In this document: positions 22,981 through 34,276 of the stretch, piece by piece
How the letters are laid out: every line of letters begins with the position of its first letter
How positions within the stretch are numbered: the stretch's first letter is position 1
Origin: Hemileia vastatrix
Lineage: Eukaryota; Basidiomycota; Pucciniomycetes; Pucciniales; Zaghouaniaceae
Direction: 5' to 3'
Length of the DNA stretch: 64,000 nt
NCBI GenBank assembly: GCA_030280995.1
Contig: JASXTE010000002.1
Location: forward strand, 13,092,683 to 13,156,682
The notes under the pieces: generated by a model
Told to the model about the DNA's origin: nothing
The model's input: the letters and a program-made list of their open reading frames with translations, nothing else
Database searches by the model: none
Translations under genes and position numbers: made by a program

Positions 22981-25900
22981 TTATTTGGAATTAAATTTTT
23001 TCAAGAGATTTTTAAGATCAGAGATTTCATTTTCTGGAATCCACTGGTCATATTCACTTGATTTATTTTTAAATCTTAATAGATACTCAACTCCCTTTTC
23101 TTTAGTAAGGTGTCTCTTTTTAAGTATCTTTTCAATTTCTGCCTTTTCAACTATTTCTTCAGGTTGCTGTTTATGCCTTCCTGATCTTCTTGGAAATAGG
23201 GCAGTATCATTAGAATGGTATGGTTTTATAAGAGAAATAGGAAATACTGGATGTTTTCTATCATATGGTGCATATAGAATAACCTCAACAGCATTATTAC
23301 CAACCATCTTTTTAACTACAAATGGTCCAATGAATGGATCCTTCAATTTAACATTACCATTTAAATTGAAATGTAGTGTTGAAATAAGGACTTCATCACC
23401 CTCTTTGAACATTTGTTCTTTATGGGCTTTATCCCATCTTTTCTTTTCATACTCAAAAGCCTTATTTATACATTCTTGAGCATGTTTTCTGCATAATTCC
23501 TGCATCTGAAGAAAAGATTTAGTACCTGGATGGATATCCAATCTAGGTAACTTATTAAGAGTTTTAGCAGGGGTATTAGGTACATAACCCAACTATAACT
23601 CAAATGGCTTTTTGCCAGTGACAGAATGTACTGTACTATTATATGCAAATTCTAAACCTGGGATAAGGGTTACCCAATCATGCGTGAATTTGTCATTGTC
23701 TTTAAAATTAAGACCAAAAGCACAATATCTTCTTTTCATATCTTCTAAGGTTTGTATCATTCTTTCTTCTAGCCCATCAGTTTGTGGATGGTGTGCTTTA
23801 GAAAGTTTTAATTGACACCCTGAAACATCCATAAGTAACGTCCAGAACTCAGAAGTAAATTTAGGATCTCTGTCAGAAACTATTGCTTTGGGGAAACCTG
23901 CTGTATTTAACATTTGTGTCCACCATAAAAAAGCTTAGTCATTTGCAGAAACCTCTTTGTGGGTAGGAATAAATTTACACATCTTTGTAAATCTATCTAC
24001 AATTACCCAGCAGGAGTTATAACTCTTATGCCCTGCTATTGGAAAACCTGTTACAAAGTCCATGTTAATGGTTTCCCATGGAGCTTTTGGTTGCTCAATT
24101 TGTTGTAATAAACCAGCTCTTTTTCCTGTTAATCTTTTAGATTTTTGACAAGAATCACATGTTTCAACATATTTCTGAAAATCCTCAGACATGTTAATCC
24201 ACCAAGCTGTGTTTTTTACTCTGGTTAATGTTTTATGGTAGTCAAAATGACCTGCTAATATATCATCATGACATATACTTAACATTAACTCCTTCATTGA
24301 AGGGGGAATTACAATTACATTACTTAATTTTTTCCTGTAATATATAAAACCATCCTCAATAGAAAATTTTCCTTTTTCTAATGCCTCTTTATACTTAATT
24401 GGTAATGTTTTTATTAAAACATTCATTGAAGCATTAGATGGATAATTTAATATTGTAGTTAATTTACTCAAGTCAGGATCTGAATTATAATTATCAAGAA
24501 TTGATTGCATAAACTCATCCTCAAGATCTACAATATAAATGCCATAAATTTTAATAATCTCTGACTCAGGAACATAAGCAGGATTATCATCATTATTAGG
24601 CAGAGGTACTCTAGATAACAGATCTACATTAGAGTGCAAGGTTCCTGCTCTATGTGTAATAGTCATCCGGCCTCTGTATTCTTGTACAGCTAATTGCCAT
24701 CTAAACATGTGTCTATTAGGAGTTTTCATGTTTAAGAGTGACTTAACTGCACTACAGTCAGTTATTAACTCAAATTTTTGGTCTTCAAGGTAATAATGTA
24801 GCTTCTCAAGAGCCCATACTACTGCCAAACATTCAAGTTGAGTAGCACCATATTTCAATTCACAACTTCTCAGAGTACGTGAAATATAGCAGATTACTAC
24901 TTCTGACATTTTACCTTCAATAAGTTGTTTTTGATGCAAAGCAGCACCCAGTCCAATAAAACTTGCATCTGTATATAATACAAAAGGTAATTGGAAATCT
25001 TGTAAACCCAAGATAGGAGCTGTCATTAAAAATTCTTTCAACTTATCAAAAGCTTGTTGTCTTTCATTATTCCAAATGAAAGCTTCTGATTTCTTTATCA
25101 GTGTGGTCAGTGGTGCAGCAATTGATTGGTAGTTTTTTATATATTGTCTATAATAACCACACATTCCAAGAAAATATTGTACATCCTTCACATTTTGAGG
25201 AATGCCAATATTCTTTATTGCAGCCACTTTATTTTGGTCTACACATATTTGTAAGCCAGATACAATATGACCAAGCACTTTTAAAGATTCAAACCCAAAT
25301 TTACATTTTTTCAATGCAAGGGTCATTTTTATTTCATCCATTTTCTGGAATACTTTCCTTAAATGGAGTAAGTGTTCATCAAAAGTTTTAGAGAACACTA
25401 TGATGTCATCAATGTATACCATTAACCATCCTTCAATCATTTCATTATGTAATGTTATATCCATTAACTTCTGAAACACTGATGGAGCATTTTTTGGTCA
25501 AAATGGCATTCTGACATACTTATAAATTCCCATGTGTGTTGTTATCAACATAAAGTTCTGTGAATTCTTTTCAACAGGAATTTGATGGTACCCTTTTTTT
25601 CCATCTAGGCAACTTATATATTTAGCACCTTTAAGGGTAGCATGTATAGAGGCAATCCTTGGCAAGGGATAAATATCATCTACTGTAAATGTATTTAATG
25701 CTCTATAATCACCGCACAGTCTTGCTTTATCTTGTTCATAAGAAATTTGCACTGGTGATATTACACAATATTTTGGTGTAGTTTCAACCTTCTCAAGAAT
25801 GTTCATTTTTAATAACATCTTAATATTATCCTCTATGTCTTTCCTCTTCATTGGTGAAGCAGGGTATGGTTTCTTTTCAAGACTAGCAGGAATATTATCC

Positions 25901-26076
25901 ATATCACAGGTTAAACTAATCTTCATTTCATGATCTTTTACAAGGCCAAGTTCATTTGTACCATGTGCAAAGGCCATTGGAAAATCTTTAATTAATTCCG
26001 AAAAATTATCTTTCTCAGTTTTACTTATCTGAGTGCCAAATGATGCTTTTGAAATTTCTGTTTCCAGAAGTTCCAT
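22981..26076 (-). pseudogene. pol: pol of element C: RT, RNase H, integrase, chromodomain (few stops)
   Basis: Coding runs from 26076 leftwards. RT: CGDYRALNTFTVDDIYPLPR, then KYVRMPF, a TGA at 25498-25500, and PKNAPSVFQKLM onward with YIDD. RNase H: LPFVLYTDASFIGLGAAL. Integrase: zinc region HDDILAGHFDYHKTLTRV and CDSCQKSKRL, catalytic NMDFVTG, SDRDPKF and LEERMIQTLEDM, then the C-terminal GPFVVKKMVGNN. A chromodomain-like tail (VEYLLRFKNKSSEYDQWIPE) ends near 22981. Breaks are point changes: TGA 25498, TAA near 23936 (TTA to TAA) and TAG 23593 (Trp codon to TAG). All catalytic blocks are kept, so this is a recently inactivated copy. Chromodomain targeting to heterochromatin is known for the class. 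Confidence 0.92.
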
Positions 26077-26097
26077 CTCATTGGATTCTCTTCCTTT

Positions 26098-28848
26098 TCA
26101 TGGGGAATTTGTTACTGACTCAATGTGTAAGACTGTTTTAAAAGAATTTATTTTAAATTTCCTCTTACCATTCATGCCAATTGTAAAATTGTTATTAGCA
26201 GGGTCTAATTTTACACCAAATTTAGTCAGAATATCATTTCCAATGATAAAACAGTTACTAAAGTTAGTATTATCCATTACTACAAAGTCACAGGTTACTC
26301 TTACATAACCATGTTGATGTTTAAAGAAAACAGCAGCTTTGTACTTACCAATGGGGTGTAGCACTGATCCAAAACCTCTCCAATTTTTATTTTGAAGTGG
26401 TTCAAGCTTAAACTTATATTCACTATCAATTTTCTGTAATGTATTAGTGGAAACAACAGAACCAGCAGCTCCTGTGTCCAGTACTATATTAACATTTTCA
26501 CCAGAAATGATAGCTGGAACCGTGATAGGTGTCATTCTAAAGTTATCAGCTTGTATATCCTTAATGATTTCAGCATCCTCAAAATTCATTAAAGATTCAT
26601 TTGAGTCCATATTTAATATTGGATTTTCAAAGATGGACAAATCATCTTCCAACATACAGACTTCATTTTCATCACTATATGAGATATTTCTGTCATAATC
26701 ACTTGATTCTTTACTTTTTTCAGTTTCAGTTTCAGATTCATGTTGATTTTCAACAATATTTATGTTTTTCTCACATTTGTGACCTTTGACCCAAGGTTTG
26801 TTACACTTATAACAAGTATTTGTTTCATACTTCTTAGGTACTACAGGTGCAGTAGGTTTTTTCTGCTTCTCCTGAAGTTTTTTTGAATTCTGAGTTTTTA
26901 CAGGTTCAACATTTTGTTTATAAGTGGAATACCTTGATTCATACTTATGGTTTAATAATATTTCATTGAAAATATTAATAAAGTCAGAATATTCAGTAAC
27001 ATTTAATGTTCTAGCTACAACAATGTCTCTGACAGATATAGGTAATTTATATATTATCTTATCTTTCCATAAGTTAAAATCCATATGAGGCTCAATGGCT
27101 TTTAATATTTTGTTTAAATTCATTAAAAATACCATAGGTTTGTCACCATTCAACGGATTATACCTAGTCTTCTCATAAAGTCTCTGCTGAGTAAGCCTGA
27201 ATTTAGAACCTCCAAATTGTTTTTCAATAAGTTGTTTCCATTCAGCCCAAGAGTAGTCTCTACCCTCACTTAAGACAGCTTCAAACCATAATAAAGCAAC
27301 ATTCTTAAATAAAGAAATTAATTTTGATGTTATCTCTTCATCTGGTAACTTATATGAGAATTTCAAGTTGTCAATTCTTTGAATAAAATGTTGACAATCA
27401 GAGCTGGCTTCCCCATCATAAGTTGGGTACTGATCTATCTTAGGCCAGTCTTTCTGATTGGATTTTATCTCACTAATCTTAGGTAAATTCAACAACTCAT
27501 TTACTTTTGATAAATGGTCTTGTATTTCTTCCTGCACGGATTTGTGACTTACATTTTCAGATTTGACACTACCACCAGATGGTTTTAATTGTGGTGGTAT
27601 AGGGAAGGAATGAGATTCACTTTTGCCAATGAAAAGATTATTATTATATTGATTATACTTATGATTATCCTGGTTCATTAGTAGATTGGCAGTTTCAATC
27701 TCAACTTTAGTTAATCTTTGTAGCAACTCAGAGACACTTTGATTTGTCTGGGAAAAAGATAACTTTTTTCTTGATTCAGTTTTTAATAAATGTGTTTCAT
27801 ATAATTTTTCTAACTCACAGAATTTGTTTGAAAGGTCATTATATTTATTACTCAATGAAACATATTTAAGAGTTAGAGACAAATGTTCTTTCTCTAATTC
27901 TTTGTTACGTGTTGCTAATTGAGAAATGTTTAATGTCAAGGATGAAATTGTATCACTTGTGAGCTTAACTGTCTGTTCCTCACAATCAGTCATTCTATTC
28001 CACAATGCTGAAACAATTCTATGGACAGTTGGATTATTGTTAAAATATTCCATGTCCTCCTTTTCAATTCTCTCACTCTCCTGTGAACTTCTCATCTCAC
28101 TAGTAAGTGGTTGCAACTGAGGGTTAACTGTATTATCATTGTAAATAGTACTGTTATTGTGGACAAAAGACAAGTCAGGTGTATCTACTCTAAAACCTAA
28201 ATTTCTTAAATCCTCCTCTATTTTTTGCACAGATTTAACATCAATAGAATTACCTATATTGTAATTATCAGTATTATGTTCAATCTGAGAGGGTAATCTT
28301 CTTACCAAGGGATGGTTGCCAGTCCTGATTTTTGGCGCTTTTTTCCTTTGTAAGGGTGAGCTGAGGAAGTCAGATGAGGGGGTGGATCCCTGTTGCAACT
28401 GTGGTTTGTCCACTGTTGGTGAAACCAGTCCCATTTCCATTTTTCTACCAGGATTTTCTCCTGGGAGTGAGTTGACCCGCCTTGGATAGGGGGTTGCTGA
28501 TTTGACTGACTGGGCTGGCCTCCCTTTAATTCTGCCAATTCCTGATTCATCTGCTGAAACCCTACCTTGCAATTGTTTTGCAACTGCTCTACCTCTTTGA
28601 ACATAAGTGATTTTGATTCCTCCAACTTCAGAACCTGTTTGGCCAGGTGGGACAGTTGATCCTGAAGAGGAGGAGACGTCTTTTTTATAGTTATCTTTTT
28701 TAAGAGGGCGTCCTTTTCCTCTATACTCATGCTTTCTGGCTGGGGGTACTGTTGGCCCTCCATGGTGATGTCCTGGAAAGTTTTTGTTAGCTTTAGACCT
28801 GGTATTATAAGCAGGCTTTTCACTTACACTGTCCTGGGGAGCACTCAT
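26098..28848 (-). CDS. gag: Gag-protease of element C (916 residues)
   Basis: ATG at 28848. The N terminus is basic (NTRSKANK) and followed by a Pro/Gln/Ser-rich disordered part to about residue 230. A coiled coil spans about 290-360 (Leu/Lys/Glu heptads), and a retrotransposon-gag capsid domain spans about 470-620 (WPKIDQYPTYDGEASSDCQH to WAEWKQLIEKQFGG). The zinc knuckle CYKCNKPWVKGHKC lies near 680, in the CX2C...GHXC style common in chromoviruses. An aspartic protease IVLDTGAAGSVVS is near 795. The frame ends at TGA 26098-26100, after which KGRESNEMELLE continues in the same frame into pol. The stop may therefore be a mutated CGA, or a real junction used for readthrough. The knuckle differs from the CX2CX3HX4C type of A and B, so the two families are distinct. 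Confidence 0.9.
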   Translation of the reverse strand: MSAPQDSVSEKPAYNTRSKANKNFPGHHHGGPTVPPARKHEYRGKGRPLKKDNYKKDVSSSSGSTVPPGQTGSEVGGIKITYVQRGRAVAKQLQGRVSADESGIGRIKGRPAQSVKSATPYPRRVNSLPGENPGRKMEMGLVSPTVDKPQLQQGSTPSSDFLSSPLQRKKAPKIRTGNHPLVRRLPSQIEHNTDNYNIGNSIDVKSVQKIEEDLRNLGFRVDTPDLSFVHNNSTIYNDNTVNPQLQPLTSEMRSSQESERIEKEDMEYFNNNPTVHRIVSALWNRMTDCEEQTVKLTSDTISSLTLNISQLATRNKELEKEHLSLTLKYVSLSNKYNDLSNKFCELEKLYETHLLKTESRKKLSFSQTNQSVSELLQRLTKVEIETANLLMNQDNHKYNQYNNNLFIGKSESHSFPIPPQLKPSGGSVKSENVSHKSVQEEIQDHLSKVNELLNLPKISEIKSNQKDWPKIDQYPTYDGEASSDCQHFIQRIDNLKFSYKLPDEEITSKLISLFKNVALLWFEAVLSEGRDYSWAEWKQLIEKQFGGSKFRLTQQRLYEKTRYNPLNGDKPMVFLMNLNKILKAIEPHMDFNLWKDKIIYKLPISVRDIVVARTLNVTEYSDFINIFNEILLNHKYESRYSTYKQNVEPVKTQNSKKLQEKQKKPTAPVVPKKYETNTCYKCNKPWVKGHKCEKNINIVENQHESETETEKSKESSDYDRNISYSDENEVCMLEDDLSIFENPILNMDSNESLMNFEDAEIIKDIQADNFRMTPITVPAIISGENVNIVLDTGAAGSVVSTNTLQKIDSEYKFKLEPLQNKNWRGFGSVLHPIGKYKAAVFFKHQHGYVRVTCDFVVMDNTNFSNCFIIGNDILTKFGVKLDPANNNFTIGMNGKRKFKINSFKTVLHIESVTNSP

Positions 28849-29359
28849 ATTGTTAAGAATGACAATATTTTACGTCTACAAAAGGAAAAAACTCTATGGA
28901 ATTAGTAGACAAAAGATATTAGCAATTATATTACTAATAAAAAAGCAATGGAGCTTACCCTGAATTTATATCTTTATTTATTTAAATAAAATGTAAGAAA
29001 AATTCAAAAAAATCTGTTAAAAATATAATAATAAGTTTAACTAGACCTCTATAAGGGTGAATAATTAGCTTACCAAGCTTTAACCAAATACCAATTTAAT
29101 TGGGTGTTATATTGGTGTCCAAATACCAAGTGAAATTGGGTTTATATTGGGTACAGTTACTACTGTAAATATCTAATTTTTATGATAAAAAATTAGTACA
29201 ATTATTTTAAGGGTTCTTTTCCGCAATAAATGAGTTATGATGACCCACTAATACGCAGCAGACCCAAATATTTGGTTTATTTTGAGCTGTACTAAGGTAA
29301 AAATCATGTCCCAAGGCTTATACTAAATAATAAGTAAAATATAAGGAAAGACCCCCAAT
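28849..29359 (-). other. Leader of element C between 5' LTR and gag
   Basis: AT-rich 511 bp without coding frames. Next to the LTR the coding strand reads ATTGGGGGTCTTTCC; TGGGGGTCTTTCC, two bases from the LTR, could be a tRNA primer-binding site because it starts TGG. I cannot name the tRNA. Confidence 0.5.
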
Positions 29360-30538
29360 TGTCAGTATAGTCTAGTATATAAATATGATATAATAGTGTT
29401 TTTTTATGGTCCTACTACTTATTGAAAAATGATTTAGTGATTAATCCTCAGGGGAAGACTAATAAAATAGTTATACTCAAATAAAACTCACAATACTTGG
29501 ATTTAAATGTGTGCTAGTGGTGGAAAATAGATGAATAAAATATAGTTATAGCTTTATATAAAGATAAAATCAATTTATAGTGGCTTTATAATATATTTCT
29601 AAAGGTTAATAATTGTTTTAGTAGTGTTTTTTGGAGTTTTAGAAATTTAATGATGATAAATAACCGTCAAAATCCCTCCTTACTTATACCCAAATCCACT
29701 GGAGTGCACAGACCTTCAATCCAGATGATGTCACTGCTATCCCCTGCAATTACAGCACTGTGAGGGCCCATCACCTCCCCATGGCGTCCACTTCAAGCAG
29801 TTTCAACACCCAGACCTCCAGTAAGGACCCTCCATCACTATTAATAATAAAACTGATCCATACCATAAATAGAAAACCCAGATAAAAGCGGATACCATAA
29901 AGAAACAGGTAAAATAAACAATCAAAAAGAGATTTAATGAAACCAAAAGCATATAAAGGAAACAAATAAAATGTCCAAGCCCCCAATAACATCCCCAAGC
30001 ATCCACATTAACCCAGAAACATCCTTCCAACCCATAAATCCGTGAATAACCATCCAAGGAAGTAATTTTAGTTGTCCAAACTGGGTGTATGCGCCTGATA
30101 TAGGTGTCTATGCTTCTGTAGGCGTTGTGAGTCCACTGATTTCGTCCATATGACCTAAAATAAGCAGAAAAACAAAGGTTATAGGCTATTAAGGGTCTAA
30201 AACCCACTTATATACCTAAATATACATAATATACTGCATATTTCACTGAATATGAGATTTATGTATACATATAAGCTTATGTATGTCAATAATTACTTCA
30301 TATCACTTAAGATAAGTATATTATGACTCCATTAACACCTTAATAAATATTATTAGGCCATGGATAAGCTATTTAAACTATTATAAGTTATATAATAGAA
30401 TAATAATTATATATATATATAATAAAATAATATATATTATTATTTTAACCTTATTTTTAAGATATAAGCTTAATCTACTTAAGTTTATCTTATTTTAAGC
30501 ATAATAAATACTCAGTCCTAAGGATATTTAGGCTGACA
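29360..30538 (-). repeat. 5' LTR of element C (1179 bp)
   Basis: See the 3' copy at 21678-22858. Differences seen include T-run length near 29399 and single substitutions at about ten places, several of them C/T or G/A. Confidence 0.95.
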
Positions 30539-32988
30539 GGTTATGTAATGCACCCTCAACTTTTCAAACTTTTTTCAATAACATCTTTCATGATGTTGTC
30601 AAAATATTTGTTGTTGTCTATATAGATGATATTTTAATTTTTTCAAAGACCCTTGAGGAACATATTGAACATGTCCAACATGTTCTCAATCATATTTGAG
30701 AGCATTGTCTCTATGCCAAGCACACTAAGTGCAAATTCCACCTAAAGTCTATTGACTTTCTAGGTTTTACATTATCCACTGACAGCCTTGTCATGGATGA
30801 TAGAAAAGTTAAAAAAATATTGGAATGGTCAGAGCCAAAATCTGTTAAATCATTACAAGGGTTTTTAGGTTTTGAAAGTTTCTATAGAAGATTTATTAAA
30901 GATTACTATAAAACTATTACAAATATCACCTCTCTTCTTAGAAAAGATATTCCCTTTGATTTCACCAATACAGCACAAAAGGAATTCGAAGAATTGAAGT
31001 GTGCATTCACCACAGCCCCAATTCTTCAACATTTTGATCCCTCTGCATTGACAATCATTGAGATAGATGCTAGTGATTATGCTATTGTAGGGGTTATATC
31101 CCAATTAAATCCTGAAACAAAATTGTTTCATCCTGTTGCATTTGAATCACACAAATTGCTTGCAAAAGACTTAAATTATGAAATTCATGATAAAGAGTTA
31201 CTTGCTATTATTCATTGTCTGAAAAAAAGTTGTTCTTTTCTTCTCAGCCTTAATAGTTCTTTTTAAACTCAAATGGAACATAATGCTTTAAAATACTTTA
31301 TGTCTTCCAAAGTCTTGAGATGAAGTCAAGCCAGATGGGATAAGTTCTTATCTGAATTTTCTTTCACTATTACCTATCACCCTGGGAAAAATTGCATAGT
31401 TCCAGACATATTGTCACATTGGGACAACATTTACCCAGAGTGGGATGAGGCATTCTCTAATAAGAACCCAGCAAATGTCAAATAAATTTTCAACAAATTA
31501 ATGTTAACGACTCATCAACTCAATACAATGACAACTCAAACAATTCAAAATCCACTATCCAACATTAAAGAAGCTCAATCAAAAGATGATTATTGTATAG
31601 AGGTATAAGAAAAAATACTCTCAAAGCAAGGGGCCAAAAGATTCAGTATCAAATCAGGTCTATTAGTCTTTGAAGGTAGAGTAGTCATACCCAATGATAA
31701 GGATATAAAATTATGGATTTTCAATAGAAGACATGATTATCTGTTAGCTGGTCATTTTGGGGTTGATAAAGCCTACCAGTTAATAGTGAGGGATTTTTTC
31801 TGGCCAGGAATGACTAGAGAAATCAAGGCCTATATTAAAGCCTGTTATGAATGAAATAAGAACAAGGTACTTCAACATAGGAAGTATGGGTTGCTTCAAC
31901 CACTTCCAGCTCCCTCTAAACCTTGGGAATAAATTTTGATGGATTTCATTTCTCAATTACCTCCATCAGATAATTTTGATAGTATACTATTTATAGTTGA
32001 TAGATTTTCTAAAATGTCTATATTTATTAAAACTGTTACTACTGCAACAGCAGAGGATTTAGCAAAATTATTTCTAGAACATGTATATTCAAAACATGGA
32101 TTACCCAATGATAGTACTTCAGATAGAGGTTCTTTGTTTGTTTTTACTTTCTGGACTCAATTATGTCGACAATAAAATATAACAAGGAATCTTTCTACTG
32201 CTTATCATCCTGAAAACAATGGGAAGATGGAAAGAGTCAATCAAATCCTTGAACAATACCTTTGAATGTATGTTAATTATCAACAAGACAATTGGACCAC
32301 ATGTTTACCATTGGACAAATTTGCATATAATAACTTGACACATTCTTCAACAAAACAATCTCCCTTTGAAATTATCTATGGACAACATTCTCAATTCAAT
32401 CTTATTCATGTAGGAAAAAATCATCCTCCTGAACATTATCTTCAAACAATTTCACAACTTCAAGGTGAACTACAATCTTAGCTGGAAGCCATGAATCAAA
32501 GGTATAAGGAACAGGTCATCAAACATTGAAGATCTGCTCCACTCTTTAAGCCAGGCAAAAAAGTATGGCTCAATGCAAAATTTTTTTGAACAACTCGACC
32601 ATCCAGGAAACTGTCTGAGAAATGCTTGGGTCTATTTGAAATTGATGCTGAAATCCCAAATAATAAATTTTGACTCAACCTACCTCTGAAGTGGCAATCG
32701 ATTCATCCTGTTTTTCACATATCTCTCTTGGAGCTGGCTCAAGAAAAATACCTGGGAAAGAACCATCTTCCTCCAGAACCGGTCAAAGTAGAAGATCATC
32801 TAGAGTGGGAAGTAAGCTGGATTCTTGATTCTAGAAGGCGCAAAGGGAAACTTCAATACCTTGAGGAATGGGAAGGCTACCTTGATGATACTAATATAAC
32901 ATCCTGGGAACCAGCCATTAATGTTTCTAATGTTCCTGAACTTATCAAATCTTTTCATTTAGAATATCCTTCAAAACACAAACCTTAA
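30539..32988 (+). pseudogene. pol: pol of element B, part 2: RT end, RNase H, integrase, chromodomain
   Basis: After GGTTA the RT resumes (NAPSTFQTFFNNIFHD), with the YLDD box as YIDD near 30615 and a TGA near 30697. 30793-31266 reads RT thumb and RNase H (VKSLQGFLGFESFYRRFIKD, IEIDASDYAIVGV). Integrase: HFGVDKAYQLIVRDFFWPG near 31760, MDFIS 31940, SDRGS near 32120, and KMERVN where TERVN is expected, so the catalytic Glu is kept. Stops occur near 32174 and 32263. A chromodomain (VEDHLEWEVSWILD to WEPAIN) lies within the open stretch 32728-32988. Where A has TGA at 5822, B has CAA (ILQHFDPS), the other outcome of CG decay. Confidence 0.88.
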
Positions 32989-33519
32989 ATTCTCTGGCTC
33001 TTTTCTTTCTTTTTCTTTTTCTTTTCTAAAAATTTTAAAACTTAAATCCTTAACATATCTTTCAAACTTAAACTTAAAACTTCATAATCATTTAAATCTT
33101 AAACTCTTTTATCTATTCTTCTTCAATTTCTAATTTCTGTATACTTCTTTAAACTAAACTTAAAAATTTAAATAAAATAAAATAAAATAATATGAAATAA
33201 AATAAAATAAAATAAAATAATATAATATAAAATAATATGAAATAAAAGAAAAGAAAAGAAAAGAAAAGAAAAGAAAAGAAAAGAAAAGAAAAGAAAAGAA
33301 AAGAAAAGAAAAGAAAAGAAAAGAAAAGAAAAGAAAAGAAAAGAAAAGAAAAGAAAAGAAAAGAAAAGAAAAGAAAAGAAAAGAAAAGAAAAGAAAAGAA
33401 AAGAAAAGAAAAGAAAAGAAAAGAAAAGGAAAGGAAAGGAAAGGAAAGGAAAGGAAAGAAAAGAAAAGAAAAGAAAAGAAATAAAATAAAATAAAATAAA
33501 ATAAAACCAAAATAAAATA
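32989..33519. repeat. Low-complexity tail of B with AAATA and AAAAG arrays
   Basis: T-rich 3' region, then AAATA-type repeats (33170-33240), then a (AAAAG)n array of about 235 bp (33245-33480) with a block of AAAGG variants (33426-33460). More AAATA follows, up to 33519, where sequence switches abruptly to LTR D. Long open frames on the minus strand here (SFLFF repeats) are artefacts of the array. Confidence 0.9.
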
Positions 33520-34273
33520 GCATGGATAAATCCTTGACTAATTTAGATAAATTTAAGTGTGGTAGTGAATTAAAGTGCCAAGATTGAGGTTATTAATGAA
33601 ATTAGTGCATATAATAAGGGTCAATGCACCTATAATTAAATTAGGACACTAAATAAGTGCCTGCTGCCTATTTTAGTGTCTTTTCCCAAAGTGGGAATAG
33701 AATGTGGGGTAATTATAGTGTGGAAAAGCTAAATTTGCTAAAAATGAAGCTATTCACATGGGAAAAATGCAGGCAGTATGTGGTCATTAGTACACAGAAG
33801 CCATTTCTGGTATAAAAAACACCAAAATTGAAAAGTGTTATTTTTATGAATTTGAGTAGACAAATCAATAGTTCTAATTAAGAAAAATTGATCTGTCTAA
33901 GCGCATTTTTAATATTATTAAATTTATAGCACATATAAACAACTTTTAATTGATTTAATGTGCATTTATTGATTTTTACATAAAACAATGAAAACAACAG
34001 CTTTAAGTCTACTTAGAAATTATGTAGCCTTATATTTAAGGTTCTTAAGATTACCCTAACATATTCCAACTTAATATTAAGTACATAAGACTTATAAAAG
34101 GTGGATATATGCATGTATATAAGGTGTTATAATGGCATATATTGTATTTTATCATAATTTTTACTTATGTATACAACTTGTGTACTTTAACTTATTGTTC
34201 CCATGTATAGTCCATGTGTTTAACATAACGTATAAGTAATTTTTACTCAGTCCTGGGGATATTCATGCTGACA
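33520..34273 (-). repeat. Truncated 5' LTR of element D
   Basis: Begins GCATGGATAAATCC, matching GCATGGGTAAATCC at 59958 in the E LTR, and runs to the LTR end CATGCTGACA. Half of the LTR is missing at its left. It is followed by AAAATG and the start of a Harbinger-type reading frame. Confidence 0.85.
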
Positions 34274-34276
34274 AAA

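Larger units (their letters stand above)
21678..30538 (-). mobile_element. Ty3/gypsy chromovirus C, complete, youngest insertion of the nest
   Basis: TGTCAG at 21678, CTGACA at 30538, and a 5-bp duplication GGTTA at 21673-21677 and 30539-30543. Both LTRs (1181 and 1179 bp) are nearly identical; I see only about a dozen differences. Removing C and one GGTTA rejoins the B RT reading (MPFGLC to NAPSTFQ). Order on the minus strand: LTR, leader, gag-protease, RT-RNase H-integrase-chromodomain, purine tract, LTR. Only a handful of stops break the coding. Confidence 0.95.
18444..33519 (+). mobile_element. Ty3/gypsy chromovirus B, same family as A, 3' end missing
   Basis: 5' LTR (18444-19215), gag, then pol interrupted by element C at 21678-30538, ending with chromodomain and a low-complexity tail that stops at about 33519. 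The 3' LTR and any antisense gene like that of A are absent. B sits inside D gag; left flank AGTAG (18439-18443). Because the right end is lost, no target duplication can be shown. Confidence 0.88.
12231..34273 (-). mobile_element. Ty3/gypsy chromovirus D (minus strand), interrupted by B and C and internally deleted
   Basis: The 3' LTR is at the left (12231-13735), with pol and part of gag at 13914-18443. Element B begins at 18444. The right remnant is the terminal half of the 5' LTR (33520-34273). The gag 5' half, the leader and half of the 5' LTR are missing. The left flank is GCAAT and the right flank AAAAT, so a target duplication is only partly recognisable. Protein sequence is closely similar to element E at 59207-64000. 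Confidence 0.8.

Noticed and set aside
33149..33523. Long minus-strand frames (116-124 residues) of SFLFF repeats
   Set aside because: They are pure products of the AAAAG pentanucleotide array, which lacks stops in several frames.
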